A stretch of 27,398 nucleotides of DNA, taken from positions 1 through 27,398 of the forward strand of contig CAKSEI010000006.1 of NCBI GenBank assembly GCA_934446285.1, in the 5' to 3' direction. The stretch is from an uncultured Eubacteriales bacterium (GTDB lineage: Bacteria; Bacillota; Clostridia; Oscillospirales; CAG-272). This document shows positions 20,351 through 27,398 of this stretch, piece by piece. The notes beneath the pieces were generated by a model. That model saw nothing but the letters and a program-made list of their open reading frames with translations, searched no databases and was not told the DNA's origin. Numbering within the stretch: position 1 is the first letter of the stretch; each line of letters starts with the position of its first letter. The translations under genes were made by a program, and so were the position numbers.

Positions 20351-21175
20351 ATGGGAAATAAATCGATTTTATCCGCGGCTACGGAACACCTTCATCTGGA
20401 AGAAGATAATGGCGTTGTGACCCTTACCATCAGCCGTCCCAAGCAGCTCAATTCCCTGAACTATGAGATCATGGGCGATCTGGAGAACCTCTTTATCCAG
20501 TTGGAAGCGGACCAGACGGTCCGGGGCGTGATCATCACCGGCGAGGGCCGCGGCTTTGTGGCCGGGGCGGACATCAACGAGATCTATGCTGACCGCGAGA
20601 ACACGAACCGGAACGTGGGCATCCGTTTTCAGGACTATCTGACGAAGGTCCACCGCACCTATAACTGCATTGCGAATCTGTCCAAGCCCGTGATCGCCGC
20701 CGTGAACGGCTTTGCGCTGGGCGGCGGCTGCGAGCTGGCGCTGTGCTGCGACATCATCATTGCCAGCACCAAGGCGAAGTTCGGCCTGCCCGAGGCAAAG
20801 CTGGGCATCATCCCAACCTATATGGGGACTCAGCGCCTGCCCCGTGCCATCGGCACGCTCAAGGCGAAGGAACTGATGTATACCTCCCGCTTTATGGACG
20901 GGCAGGAGGCGGCGGCCTGCGGACTGGCCAACCAGTGCGTGGAGCCGGAGGAACTGCTCCCCGCCGCCCGGGCGATGATGGACACCATTCTCCAGCGTGC
21001 GCCCCTGAGCATCCGCTACATGAAGCTGGCGGTAAACAACGGAAGCGAAATGCCGTTGGCGGAAGCCTGTGAGTACGAGCGCGCTCTGGGCGGCCTGTGT
21101 CTGGCCACCGACGACTGTAAGGAAGGCGTAGACGCGTTCGTTGAGAAGCGCGATCCGCATTTCCAGAACAAGTAA
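20351..21175 (+). CDS. enoyl-CoA hydratase/isomerase (crotonase family), first copy
   Basis: The 274-residue crotonase-fold protein has the oxyanion-hole segments GRGFVAGADI (67-76) and FALGGGCELALCCD (121-134), and both catalytic glutamates of hydratases, Glu128 and Glu148 (in GLPEAKLG). The loop after the second glutamate reads IIPTYMGTQRL where classical hydratases have IPGxGGTQRL, so the active-site pocket should differ. ATG 20351 follows CAGGAG at seven bases. It precedes the third acyl-CoA dehydrogenase, and with it may act on a substrate different from that of the second crotonase (25889-26662). Confidence 0.88.
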   Translation: MGNKSILSAATEHLHLEEDNGVVTLTISRPKQLNSLNYEIMGDLENLFIQLEADQTVRGVIITGEGRGFVAGADINEIYADRENTNRNVGIRFQDYLTKVHRTYNCIANLSKPVIAAVNGFALGGGCELALCCDIIIASTKAKFGLPEAKLGIIPTYMGTQRLPRAIGTLKAKELMYTSRFMDGQEAAACGLANQCVEPEELLPAARAMMDTILQRAPLSIRYMKLAVNNGSEMPLAEACEYERALGGLCLATDDCKEGVDAFVEKRDPHFQNK

Positions 21176-21253
21176 GGATAAACGCAATGGGCCCGAGTGG
21201 CCGCGGCATACGAGATCATCGACCGCAGAACAGCGGAAAAGGAGCAAATATAT

Positions 21254-22399
21254 ATGAAAAACTTCAAGTTGGTCAAACCGGAGCAGGAGGATATTCTGAG
21301 CCTGCTCAAGACGATCGCGGAAAAGGAGCTGGCCCCCAAGGTGGCCGAGCTCGACGAAAAGGGCGAGTTCCCCATGGACGTGTTCAATAAGTTCTGCGAT
21401 GCGGGACTTTATGCCATGAACATTCCCGAGGAATACGGCGGGCTGGGCCTTGACCTGAAGACCCGGGTGCTGCTCCACGAGGAGCTGGGCAAGGTGGACG
21501 CCGGTTTCTCCTTCGCATTTTTCATTAACAGCAACAACGCGGACATCGTTCTCGATTACAGCACCAGCAACGCGCAGAAGGAATACATCGCCAAGAAGGT
21601 CATGGAGGACCGTGCGCTCATCTCCGTGTGCATTACCGAACCCAACGCCGGCTCCGACGCCGCCGCGATGACGACCACCGCCGTCCGCGACGGGGACGAT
21701 TACATCCTGAACGGCACCAAGTGCTTCATCTCCGGAGCTCCGCTGGCCGACATTTTCATTGTCTGCGCAAAGACTGACAAGACCAAGGGCGCCAAGGGGA
21801 TCTCCCTGTTCCTGGTCGAGCGGAAGGACGGCGTCAAGGTCGGCAAAGAGGAAAACAAGATGGGCATCCGCCTGTCCAGCACCTCCGAGGTGATTTTGGA
21901 AGATGTACGCGTTCCCGCTTCCGCGATGATCGGCGAAGAGGGCAAGGGCTTTAAGTATATCATGGGCTATCTGGAGCATGTACGCTTTACCACCATGGCG
22001 TGCGGCCTGGGCGCCGCGCAGCATGCACTGGATCTGGCGGTGGACTACGCCAAGACCCGCGTTCAGTTCGGCAAGCCGATCATTGAGAATCAGGCGCTGG
22101 CCTTCAAGCTGTCCGACATCCATATCCGCATCAGTGCAGCCAGATCCATGCTCCAATATGCGGCCGCCGTGGCCGATGCGCACCTGCCTATGGAGGATGT
22201 CAGCCCCGCCACCAAGGTGTTCGTGTCCGACACGACAGTGTGGGCCTGCAACGAGGCCCTTCAGGTCTTTGGTGGGTACGGCTATATGAGAGAGTATCCC
22301 ATGGAGAAACTCTACCGGGATGCGAGAATTTTCCCGATCTTTGAGGGCACCAACGAGATCCAGAAGCTGGTCATCGCCCGTCTGCTGGAAAAGGGCTGA
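21254..22399 (+). CDS. acyl-CoA dehydrogenase, canonical (butyryl-CoA dehydrogenase-like)
   Basis: The 381-residue protein has every expected motif in one chain: ITEPNAGSD and NGTKCFISG for the flavin, TRVQFGKPI and VFGGYGYMREYP for the neighbouring subunit's FAD, and the catalytic Glu364 in IFEGTNEIQ. It should form a normal homotetramer and work with ETF, either oxidising a short acyl-CoA or, with a bifurcating ETF, reducing crotonyl-CoA to butyryl-CoA. ATG 21254 is chosen for AAAAGGAG upstream; a frame open from 21197 has no site. It contrasts with the degenerate pair at 16551-18783. Confidence 0.9.
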   Translation: MKNFKLVKPEQEDILSLLKTIAEKELAPKVAELDEKGEFPMDVFNKFCDAGLYAMNIPEEYGGLGLDLKTRVLLHEELGKVDAGFSFAFFINSNNADIVLDYSTSNAQKEYIAKKVMEDRALISVCITEPNAGSDAAAMTTTAVRDGDDYILNGTKCFISGAPLADIFIVCAKTDKTKGAKGISLFLVERKDGVKVGKEENKMGIRLSSTSEVILEDVRVPASAMIGEEGKGFKYIMGYLEHVRFTTMACGLGAAQHALDLAVDYAKTRVQFGKPIIENQALAFKLSDIHIRISAARSMLQYAAAVADAHLPMEDVSPATKVFVSDTTVWACNEALQVFGGYGYMREYPMEKLYRDARIFPIFEGTNEIQKLVIARLLEKG

Positions 22400-22459
22400 G
22401 CCGCTGCCGGAGCACATTCGGCAGCCGCCCGGATGCAATAAGGGCCACGAGGTGATTTT

Positions 22460-23125
22460 GTGTTGGAGCATGGGAAATGCGGAAGATCCTGCGTTGACTG
22501 CGGGCCGATCAAATGCAACACCGGACGGGGGAATTACCCGGATGATTTCTGCCTGACGACAATGCTGGATGAGAAAGAAAAAAGCGCGCTGATGGAGCTG
22601 TACGGCGACCCGGTGAACAAGGCCGTCATGACGCAGGCCGCGCAGATCGAGTATGACGGATATTGCCGGCTGACCCGGGTGGAGGAGACGGTCGAGTTTG
22701 CCCGGCGGATGGGCTTCCGCAGGATCGGGATCGCGACCTGCGCGGGACTGATCCAGGAGAGCAGGATCCTGACGCGCATTCTCCGGGAAAGCGGCTTCGA
22801 AGTGTTCGGGGCTGTCTGCAAGGCCGGCGCGATCGACAAGACTCAGGTGGGGATCGCGCCGGAGTGCGAGAGCATAGGCCCGCATATGTGCAATCCCATC
22901 CTTCAGGCCAGACAGCTTGCCAGAGACAGGACAGAGTTCAATATTGTGGTCGGCCTCTGCGTGGGCCATGACAGCCTGTTTTATAAGTATACGGTAAGCC
23001 TGACGACCACCTTGGTCGTAAAAGACCGCGTGACCGTGCACAATCCTGCCGCAGTGCTCTACGCGGCAAACGGCTACTATAAAAAGAAGCTGGACGCGCT
23101 TTCGGAGGATGCGCCGCGGGAGTGA
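22460..23125 (+). CDS. DUF1847 cysteine-rich protein
   Basis: The 221-residue protein begins with a cysteine-dense, metal-binding-looking segment (Cys7, 11, 14, 19 and 31) and continues with the DUF1847 pattern: RVEETVEFARRMGFRRIGIATCAGL, EVFGAVCKAG, MCNPILQARQL and NIVVGLCVGHDSLFYKYT. The family is widespread in strict anaerobes and has no firmly established function; iron-sulfur or zinc binding is the usual assumption. GTG 22460 follows GAGGTG at five bases. Its place among acyl-CoA genes and an Fe-S scaffold suggests a redox or cofactor role, by context only. Confidence 0.85.
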   Translation: MLEHGKCGRSCVDCGPIKCNTGRGNYPDDFCLTTMLDEKEKSALMELYGDPVNKAVMTQAAQIEYDGYCRLTRVEETVEFARRMGFRRIGIATCAGLIQESRILTRILRESGFEVFGAVCKAGAIDKTQVGIAPECESIGPHMCNPILQARQLARDRTEFNIVVGLCVGHDSLFYKYTVSLTTTLVVKDRVTVHNPAAVLYAANGYYKKKLDALSEDAPRE

Positions 23126-23183
23126 GCAGCAGAGATTTGTGCTGTGCGGGCCACACACATATTCAGAAAGGTATCAAACAAGC

Positions 23184-23762
23184 ATGGAAGTCAGAGAAGC
23201 GATTAAACAGCGAAGAAGCATACGGCGGTATAAGGACACGCCCATCCCGGAGCAGGATCTGATGGAGATCCTTGAAGCGGGGCTGTACGCGCCGTCGGCG
23301 GTGAATCTCCAGCCGTGGTACCTTGTGGCCATCCGCAGTGCGGAGGGCCGGAAGAAGCTGGAGGAGACGATGACCCATGTCTCCAGAGTGATGGAGCCCT
23401 CTCTGCGGGAGCGGTTCGCGAAGCATCCCGAGGTGGCGGCGGAGAGCACGAGGTTTATCCGGCAGTTGGGCGGAGCACCCCTGTACATTCTGGTGTTTCA
23501 GATGAAGGACGAGTACGAAAAAACCGCCTCCACCATTACGCAGAGCGTGGCCGCTGCCATCGAGAACATGCTGCTGGCCGCCACGGAAAAGGGGCTCGGG
23601 AGCTGCTGGCTCACCGCGCCGGTGGAGGCCGGGGCCGGAAATCAGCTCAGAGAGACCTTCGCACCGGGAAAAGGAGAGCTGGTCGCGCTCCTTACTCTGG
23701 GGTATCCAGAGGTGATCCCCGAAATGCCGAAGAGAAAGCAGGGACGCTATGTCATCCTCTGA
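23184..23762 (+). CDS. nitroreductase-family flavoprotein
   Basis: The 192-residue protein has the family's N-terminal FMN phosphate-binding RRSIRRYKDTPIP (about residues 9-21), LEAGLYAPSAVNLQPWYLVAI (30-50), and the C-terminal GLGSCWLTAP and LGYP segments. Members use FMN and NAD(P)H to reduce nitro, quinone or enone groups, and some act on flavins or thioethers; the physiological substrate is not readable. ATG 23184 is the natural start by homology, although AGAAAGG lies 12 bases upstream, a little far. In this operon an ene-reductase-like role on a pathway intermediate is one possibility. Confidence 0.85.
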   Translation: MEVREAIKQRRSIRRYKDTPIPEQDLMEILEAGLYAPSAVNLQPWYLVAIRSAEGRKKLEETMTHVSRVMEPSLRERFAKHPEVAAESTRFIRQLGGAPLYILVFQMKDEYEKTASTITQSVAAAIENMLLAATEKGLGSCWLTAPVEAGAGNQLRETFAPGKGELVALLTLGYPEVIPEMPKRKQGRYVIL

Positions 23763-23802
23763 GGGATTCCATATCAGCGTCAAAAAAGGAGATCGTTGTG
23801 AA

Positions 23803-24999
23803 ATGAAAGAAGTAGTAATCGTCTCGGCGGCGCGGACGCCGTTCGGGAAGTTCGGCGGCGGACTGAAGGGGCTGCAGGCCAGCGACCTTGGCGGTCTGGC
23901 CATCAAGGAGGCCCTGAAGCGGGCCCACATCACCGGTGAGCAGGTGGACGAAGTGGTGTACGGCACCGTCATCGCCGCCGGTCAGGGGCAGGTGCCAGGC
24001 CGTCAGGCTTCCGTCAAGGGAGGCATCCCCCACACCGTGCCCGTGGTCACCATCAACAAGGTGTGCGGCTCCGCCCTGAAGGCCGTCACCATCGGCGCGC
24101 AGATGATCAAGGCCGGGGACGCCGACGTGGTGGTGTGCGGCGGCATGGAATCCATGTCCAACGCCCCCTATCTGGTGAAGGAGACCCGCTGGGGCTCCCG
24201 CATGAACGACATCAAGATGAAGGACGCCATGGTGCTGGACGGTCTGTGGTGCCCGGAGAACGACGTGCACATGGCGGTCATCGGCGGGGCCGTGGCCGGA
24301 GAGTACGGCGTCACCCGTGAGATGCAGGATCAGTGGTCCTACCGCAGCCAGATGAAGTGGGCCGAGGGCGAGGCTAAGGGGACCTTCGACGAGGAGCGCT
24401 TCCCCGTGGAGGTCGCGGGCAAGAAGGGCAAGGTCACCGTGGTGGATAAGGACGAGGCCCCCCGTCCGGACACTACGCTGGAGGGTCTGGCCAAGCTGCC
24501 GGTGCTGTTCACCAAGGACGGAACCATCACCGCCGGCAACGCCCCCGGCACCAACGACGGTGCTTCCGCCGTGGTCATCATGAGCCGGGAGAAGGCCGAG
24601 GAGCTGGGCGCGCCCATTCTCGCCGTGATCCGAGGCTACGCCCAGGCCAGCCGGGAGTCCCACTACATCGCCACCGTCCCAGGCCTTGCCATCCAGAAGC
24701 TCATGGAGAAGAACGGCCTCACCGTCGCGGACTTTGACGTGATGGAGATCAACGAGGCCTTTGCCGCCGTGCCGCTGGTGTCCTGCCTGGGCATCCTGAA
24801 GATGACCCCGGAGGAGATGGACGCCAAGGTGAACGTCAACGGCGGCGCGGTGGCCGTGGGCCACCCCATCGGCGCCACCGGCGCCCGCATCCTGATGACC
24901 ATGATCTATGAGCTCAAGCGCTCCGGCAAAAAGTCCGGCGTGTGCGCCATCTGCTCCGGCATGGCCCAGGGCGATGCCGTCTGGATCGAAGTGGAATAA
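23803..24999 (+). CDS. thl: acetyl-CoA C-acetyltransferase (thiolase)
   Basis: The 398-residue thiolase has the nucleophile Cys88 in NKVCGSALKA, the INEAFAA block, and His of VGHPIGATG about 45 residues before the end. The C-terminal acid/base cysteine lies in AICSGMAQG at about 384, where most thiolases read CIGGGQG; this is an unusual but conservative variant. It condenses or cleaves acetoacetyl-CoA, the last step of beta-oxidation here. ATG 23803 follows AAAAGGAG at eleven bases. Hbd and a crotonase follow directly, the usual clostridial set. Confidence 0.93.
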   Translation: MKEVVIVSAARTPFGKFGGGLKGLQASDLGGLAIKEALKRAHITGEQVDEVVYGTVIAAGQGQVPGRQASVKGGIPHTVPVVTINKVCGSALKAVTIGAQMIKAGDADVVVCGGMESMSNAPYLVKETRWGSRMNDIKMKDAMVLDGLWCPENDVHMAVIGGAVAGEYGVTREMQDQWSYRSQMKWAEGEAKGTFDEERFPVEVAGKKGKVTVVDKDEAPRPDTTLEGLAKLPVLFTKDGTITAGNAPGTNDGASAVVIMSREKAEELGAPILAVIRGYAQASRESHYIATVPGLAIQKLMEKNGLTVADFDVMEINEAFAAVPLVSCLGILKMTPEEMDAKVNVNGGAVAVGHPIGATGARILMTMIYELKRSGKKSGVCAICSGMAQGDAVWIEVE

Positions 25000-25017
25000 A
25001 CAGGGGAGGACATCAAC

Positions 25018-25869
25018 ATGAGCATTCAGACTGTTATGGTTATCGGCGCGGGCCAGATGGGCGGCGGTATCGCCCAGATCATGGCGCAGGCCGGGCACAA
25101 GACCTATCTCAACGACGTAAATCTGGACATCGTCAACAGCCGCATCGCCTTCATCGAGAAGCTGCTGACCAAGGACGTGTCCAAGGGAAAGATCACCGAG
25201 GAGCAGAAGGCCGCGGCGCTGGCCAACCTGATCCCCTCCGACGACCAGCACGACGCCGCGGACTGCGACCTTGTGGTGGAGGCTATCGTGGAGAACATGG
25301 AGATCAAGGCCAAAGTGTTCAAAAATCTGGACGGGATCTGCAAGCCGTCCTGCATTCTGGCCTCCAATACCTCCTCTCTGCCCATCACGGAGATCGCCGC
25401 CGTCACCCAGCGGCCGGAAAAGGTCATCGGCATGCACTTCATGAATCCGGTGCCCGTGATGAAGCTGGTGGAGATCATCCGGGGTCTTGCCACCTCGGAC
25501 GAGACCTATGAGATCATTAAGAACGAGTCTCTGGCCCTGAACAAGACCCCCGTGGAGGTCCGGGATGTGCCGGGCTTCATCTCCAACCGGGTGCTCCAGA
25601 TCATGATCAACGAGGCCATCTACTGCCTGTACGAGGGCGTGGCCACCCCGGAGGACATCGACACCGTCATGAAGCTGGGCATGAACCACCCCATGGGCCC
25701 CCTTCAGCTGGCGGACTTCATCGGTCTGGACACCGTGCTGGCCATCATGGAGACACTGTACGAGGGCTACGCGGACTGCAAGTACCGGCCCTGCCCGCTG
25801 CTGCGGCAGTATGTGAAGGCCGGCTGGCTGGGTAAGAAGTCCGGCCGGGGCTTCTACCGGTACGACTGA
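25018..25869 (+). CDS. hbd: 3-hydroxybutyryl-CoA dehydrogenase
   Basis: The 283-residue protein has the N-terminal Rossmann motif VIGAGQMGGGIAQ (residues 8-20), ASNTSSLPITEIA, and the catalytic histidine region GMHFMNPVPVMKLVEII. It ends with the standard C-terminal dimerisation domain (GFISNRVLQIMINEA, KLGMNHPMGPLQLADFIGLD). Length and features match clostridial Hbd, which interconverts acetoacetyl-CoA and (S)-3-hydroxybutyryl-CoA with NAD(P). GGGGAGG precedes ATG 25018, 18 bases after thiolase. Confidence 0.95.
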   Translation: MSIQTVMVIGAGQMGGGIAQIMAQAGHKTYLNDVNLDIVNSRIAFIEKLLTKDVSKGKITEEQKAAALANLIPSDDQHDAADCDLVVEAIVENMEIKAKVFKNLDGICKPSCILASNTSSLPITEIAAVTQRPEKVIGMHFMNPVPVMKLVEIIRGLATSDETYEIIKNESLALNKTPVEVRDVPGFISNRVLQIMINEAIYCLYEGVATPEDIDTVMKLGMNHPMGPLQLADFIGLDTVLAIMETLYEGYADCKYRPCPLLRQYVKAGWLGKKSGRGFYRYD

Positions 25870-25888
25870 GCGCGGCGGAGGGTACCCT

Positions 25889-26662
25889 GTGAACAATTGC
25901 GTAAATTGTACCGTTGAAAAAGGGATCGCCATCGTGGTCATCGACCGGCCGGAGGCCCTCAATGCCCTGAATCAGCAGGTGCTGGCCGGGCTGTACGACA
26001 CCATGGACGCGCTGGACAAAAACCCGGAGGTCAAGGTCGTGATCCTCACTGGCGCGGGGCAGAAGGCCTTCGCGGCGGGGGCGGACATCGCCGCCATGAG
26101 CGCCATGGACCCCAACGAGGCACTGAGCTTTTCCCAAACCGGCCACCGCACCATGGACAAAGTGGCGGATATGAGGCCCTTTGTCATCGCCGCGGTGAAC
26201 GGCTACGCGCTGGGCGGCGGCTGCGAGCTGGCCATGGCCTGCGACATCCGCGTGGCCAGTGAGAAGGCCCGCTTCGGTATCCCGGAGGTGACGCTGGGGG
26301 TCGTTCCCGGCTTCGGCGGGACCCAGCGGCTGCCCCGGCTGGTAGGGCTGGGTCGGGCCAAGGAGCTGCTGGCCACCGGCCGTCAGGTCAGGGCGGAGGA
26401 AGCCTTCCGGATCGGCCTTGTCAATGAGGTGACGGTGCCGGAGGATCTGCTGTCCCGCTGCATGGAACTGGCGGAACAGATCGCGGCAAACAGCACCGGC
26501 GCCATCGCGCAGGGCAAGCGGGCCATGGCCGCTGGCGTGGAGACGGACCTTTCCCATGGGCTGGAGCTGGAGCGGCAGGCCTTTGCCCTCACCTTTGCCA
26601 GCCCGGATCAGGCGGAGGGCATGGCCGCCTTCCTCGGAAAGCGGAAGGCGGAATTCAAGTAA
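25889..26662 (+). CDS. crt: enoyl-CoA hydratase (crotonase), second copy
   Basis: The 257-residue protein is a canonical crotonase: AFAAGADIAAMS for the oxyanion hole, GYALGGGCELAMACD with the first catalytic Glu, and GIPEVTLGVVPGFGGTQRLPRLVG with the second Glu and the intact GxGG loop. It hydrates crotonyl-CoA to (S)-3-hydroxybutyryl-CoA and so connects the AbfD product to Hbd. GTG 25889 is used, with GGAGGG six bases before; no ATG is near. Position next to hbd and thl supports the crotonase assignment. Confidence 0.92.
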   Translation: MNNCVNCTVEKGIAIVVIDRPEALNALNQQVLAGLYDTMDALDKNPEVKVVILTGAGQKAFAAGADIAAMSAMDPNEALSFSQTGHRTMDKVADMRPFVIAAVNGYALGGGCELAMACDIRVASEKARFGIPEVTLGVVPGFGGTQRLPRLVGLGRAKELLATGRQVRAEEAFRIGLVNEVTVPEDLLSRCMELAEQIAANSTGAIAQGKRAMAAGVETDLSHGLELERQAFALTFASPDQAEGMAAFLGKRKAEFK

Positions 26663-26684
26663 GATCAACAGGAGGGATGACCGG

Positions 26685-26975
26685 ATGATGGACCGCAATG
26701 CGGTGGAGCAGGTGCTGGCGCGGCGGGTGCGCCCCATGCTGGCCCGGCACGGCGGGGATCTGCGGCTGGTGGAGACCGGTGAGGATGGCAGCGTCACACT
26801 GGAGCTTCTGGGGGCCTGCGCCGGTTGTCCCTCCGCGGATCTGAGCACGAAGGGACTTGCGGAGGAGATCCTGCGGGAGGAATTTCCGGAGCTTCGCCGG
26901 GTGGAGCTGTTCCAGCCGGTGCCGGAGGACCTGCTGGCGCAGGCGCGGGCGCTCCTGCGGGGCGGAAGGGCATGA
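26685..26975 (+). CDS. NifU C-terminal-domain (Nfu) iron-sulfur scaffold
   Basis: The 96-residue protein is a stand-alone Nfu domain: VLARRVRPMLARHGGDLRLVE (residues 10-30), then LLGACAGCPSADLSTKG with Cys45 and Cys48, the CxxC that carries a transferable [4Fe-4S] cluster as a dimer. A helical tail of about 25 residues extends beyond the domain. ATG 26685 follows AGGAGGG at eight bases. Co-transcription with an Fe-S/flavin dehydratase suggests dedicated cluster supply, an inference. Its stop overlaps the next start (ATGA). Confidence 0.88.
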   Translation: MMDRNAVEQVLARRVRPMLARHGGDLRLVETGEDGSVTLELLGACAGCPSADLSTKGLAEEILREEFPELRRVELFQPVPEDLLAQARALLRGGRA

Positions 26976-27214
26976 AGCGCGCGGTGAAATACTGCGGCGG
27001 CTGCCGGGCGGCCTACGACCGGCGGGCCTGCGTGCGGCAGCTGGAGGAGAAGCTGGGGCAGAGTCTCTGTCCGGCGGAACCGGGCGCTGAATACGATGAG
27101 CTTTATGTTGTGTGCGGCTGTACCGCCAGATGTGCGGACATTGCCGCCATCCGGGCGGGGAAGATCATCATGGTCGACGGGCCCGGACAGGAATTTGAGA
27201 TAAAAAATAACTGA
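26972..27214 (+). CDS. small cysteine-rich protein, probable metal or Fe-S binder
   Basis: The 80-residue protein has seven cysteines: KYCGGC (Cys8, Cys11), Cys20, Cys33, and VCGCTARC (Cys48, Cys50, Cys54). The CGGCxxxYDR start is one I associate with small anaerobe proteins found next to redox operons, but no function is established to my knowledge. ATG 26972 overlaps the Nfu stop by four bases, so the two are translated together. A role in cluster assembly or electron transfer near ETF is plausible from context only. Confidence 0.7.
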   Translation: MKRAVKYCGGCRAAYDRRACVRQLEEKLGQSLCPAEPGAEYDELYVVCGCTARCADIAAIRAGKIIMVDGPGQEFEIKNN

Positions 27215-27238
27215 AACACTTGGAAAGTGAGGAGGCAA

Positions 27239-27398
27239 ATGAACATTCTGGTATGTGTAAAACAGGTGCCGGACACGACGGAGATCAAGATCGATCCGGT
27301 GAAGAACACGCTGATCCGGGACGGCGTGCCGAGCATCCTGAACCCCTTCGACGGCTACGCCCTTGAGGCGGCGGCCCGGGTGAAGGACAAGAACCCGG
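27239..27398 (+). CDS. etfB: electron transfer flavoprotein beta subunit, N-terminal part
   Basis: The gene runs off the window after 53 codons. The visible MNILVCVKQVPDTTEIKIDP...TLIRDGVPSILNPFDGYALEAA is the N-terminus of clostridial EtfB, which binds AMP or FAD and takes electrons from acyl-CoA dehydrogenases. The NPFDGYALEAA segment resembles the ETFs that partner butyryl-CoA dehydrogenase, but whether it is of the bifurcating type needs the missing part. GGAGG precedes ATG 27239. EtfA should follow. Confidence 0.92.
   Translation, partial: MNILVCVKQVPDTTEIKIDPVKNTLIRDGVPSILNPFDGYALEAAARVKDKNP

Noticed and set aside
20369..23158. 929-codon open frame on the minus strand
   Set aside because: It lies opposite a crotonase, an acyl-CoA dehydrogenase and DUF1847, all with clear motifs and ribosome binding sites. 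The composition is that of an antisense shadow.
23752..25962. 736-codon open frame on the minus strand
   Set aside because: It is antisense to thiolase and Hbd, and has no motif and no start signal.

Overview
The window joins two unrelated pieces of a fairly GC-rich, anaerobic Firmicutes genome. The gene families (Pct-type CoA-transferase, 4-hydroxybutyryl-CoA dehydratase, thiolase/Hbd/crotonase, clostridial-type ETF, DUF1847) suggest a clostridial gut-type fermenter, possibly Oscillospirales. That placement is inference; the window holds no taxonomic marker.

Positions 1 to about 9640 are the right part of an integrated mobile element. Its edge is marked by the displaced 3' half of an initiator tRNA gene (9640-9684), with the host tRNA terminator still behind it. 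A rightward phage-like block (111-5288) encodes a small hypothetical protein, a sigma-like protein, a PDDEXK nuclease, a terminase-small-subunit-like HTH protein, a probable tail chaperone and a tape-measure-like protein with five glycine-rich hydrophobic repeats. No capsid, portal, large terminase, baseplate, relaxase or integrase gene is visible. A convergent leftward block (7575-5522) holds small accessory genes, including a diverged second copy of the first gene with a similarly built hairpin leader. The blocks meet at a bidirectional terminator (5428-5450). The leftward operon and a rightward tandem-RHH/Fic pair fire from divergent promoters sharing three TTGCGCAA palindromes.

Next to the attachment site (9182-9494) is the most unusual locus. 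A consensus promoter and a terminator define a ~98-nt RNA that lies wholly antisense to a predicted mRNA for a 25-residue peptide. The peptide's ribosome binding site is locked in a hairpin, and the mRNA's 5' and 3' ends can pair. This is the architecture expected of a type I toxin-antitoxin or hok-like system.

From about 9685 on the sequence is chromosomal. A leftward TRAP transporter (dctP, dctQ, dctM) and a leftward LysR regulator lie opposite a long rightward operon starting at 14510: Pct CoA-transferase, MaoC hydratase, two mutually degenerate acyl-CoA dehydrogenases, 4-hydroxybutyryl-CoA dehydratase (cluster ligands present), crotonase, canonical acyl-CoA dehydrogenase, DUF1847 protein, nitroreductase, thiolase, 3-hydroxyacyl-CoA dehydrogenase, second crotonase, Nfu scaffold, small Cys-rich protein and the start of etfB. 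Together they describe uptake of a carboxylate, CoA activation, radical dehydration to an enoyl-CoA and beta-oxidation to acetyl-CoA, with ETF-linked oxidation or butyrate-type reduction. 4-Hydroxybutyrate is the simplest substrate. The extra MaoC and paired acyl-CoA dehydrogenases suggest a larger or additional acid. The pair looks like an obligate heteromer with composite active sites.
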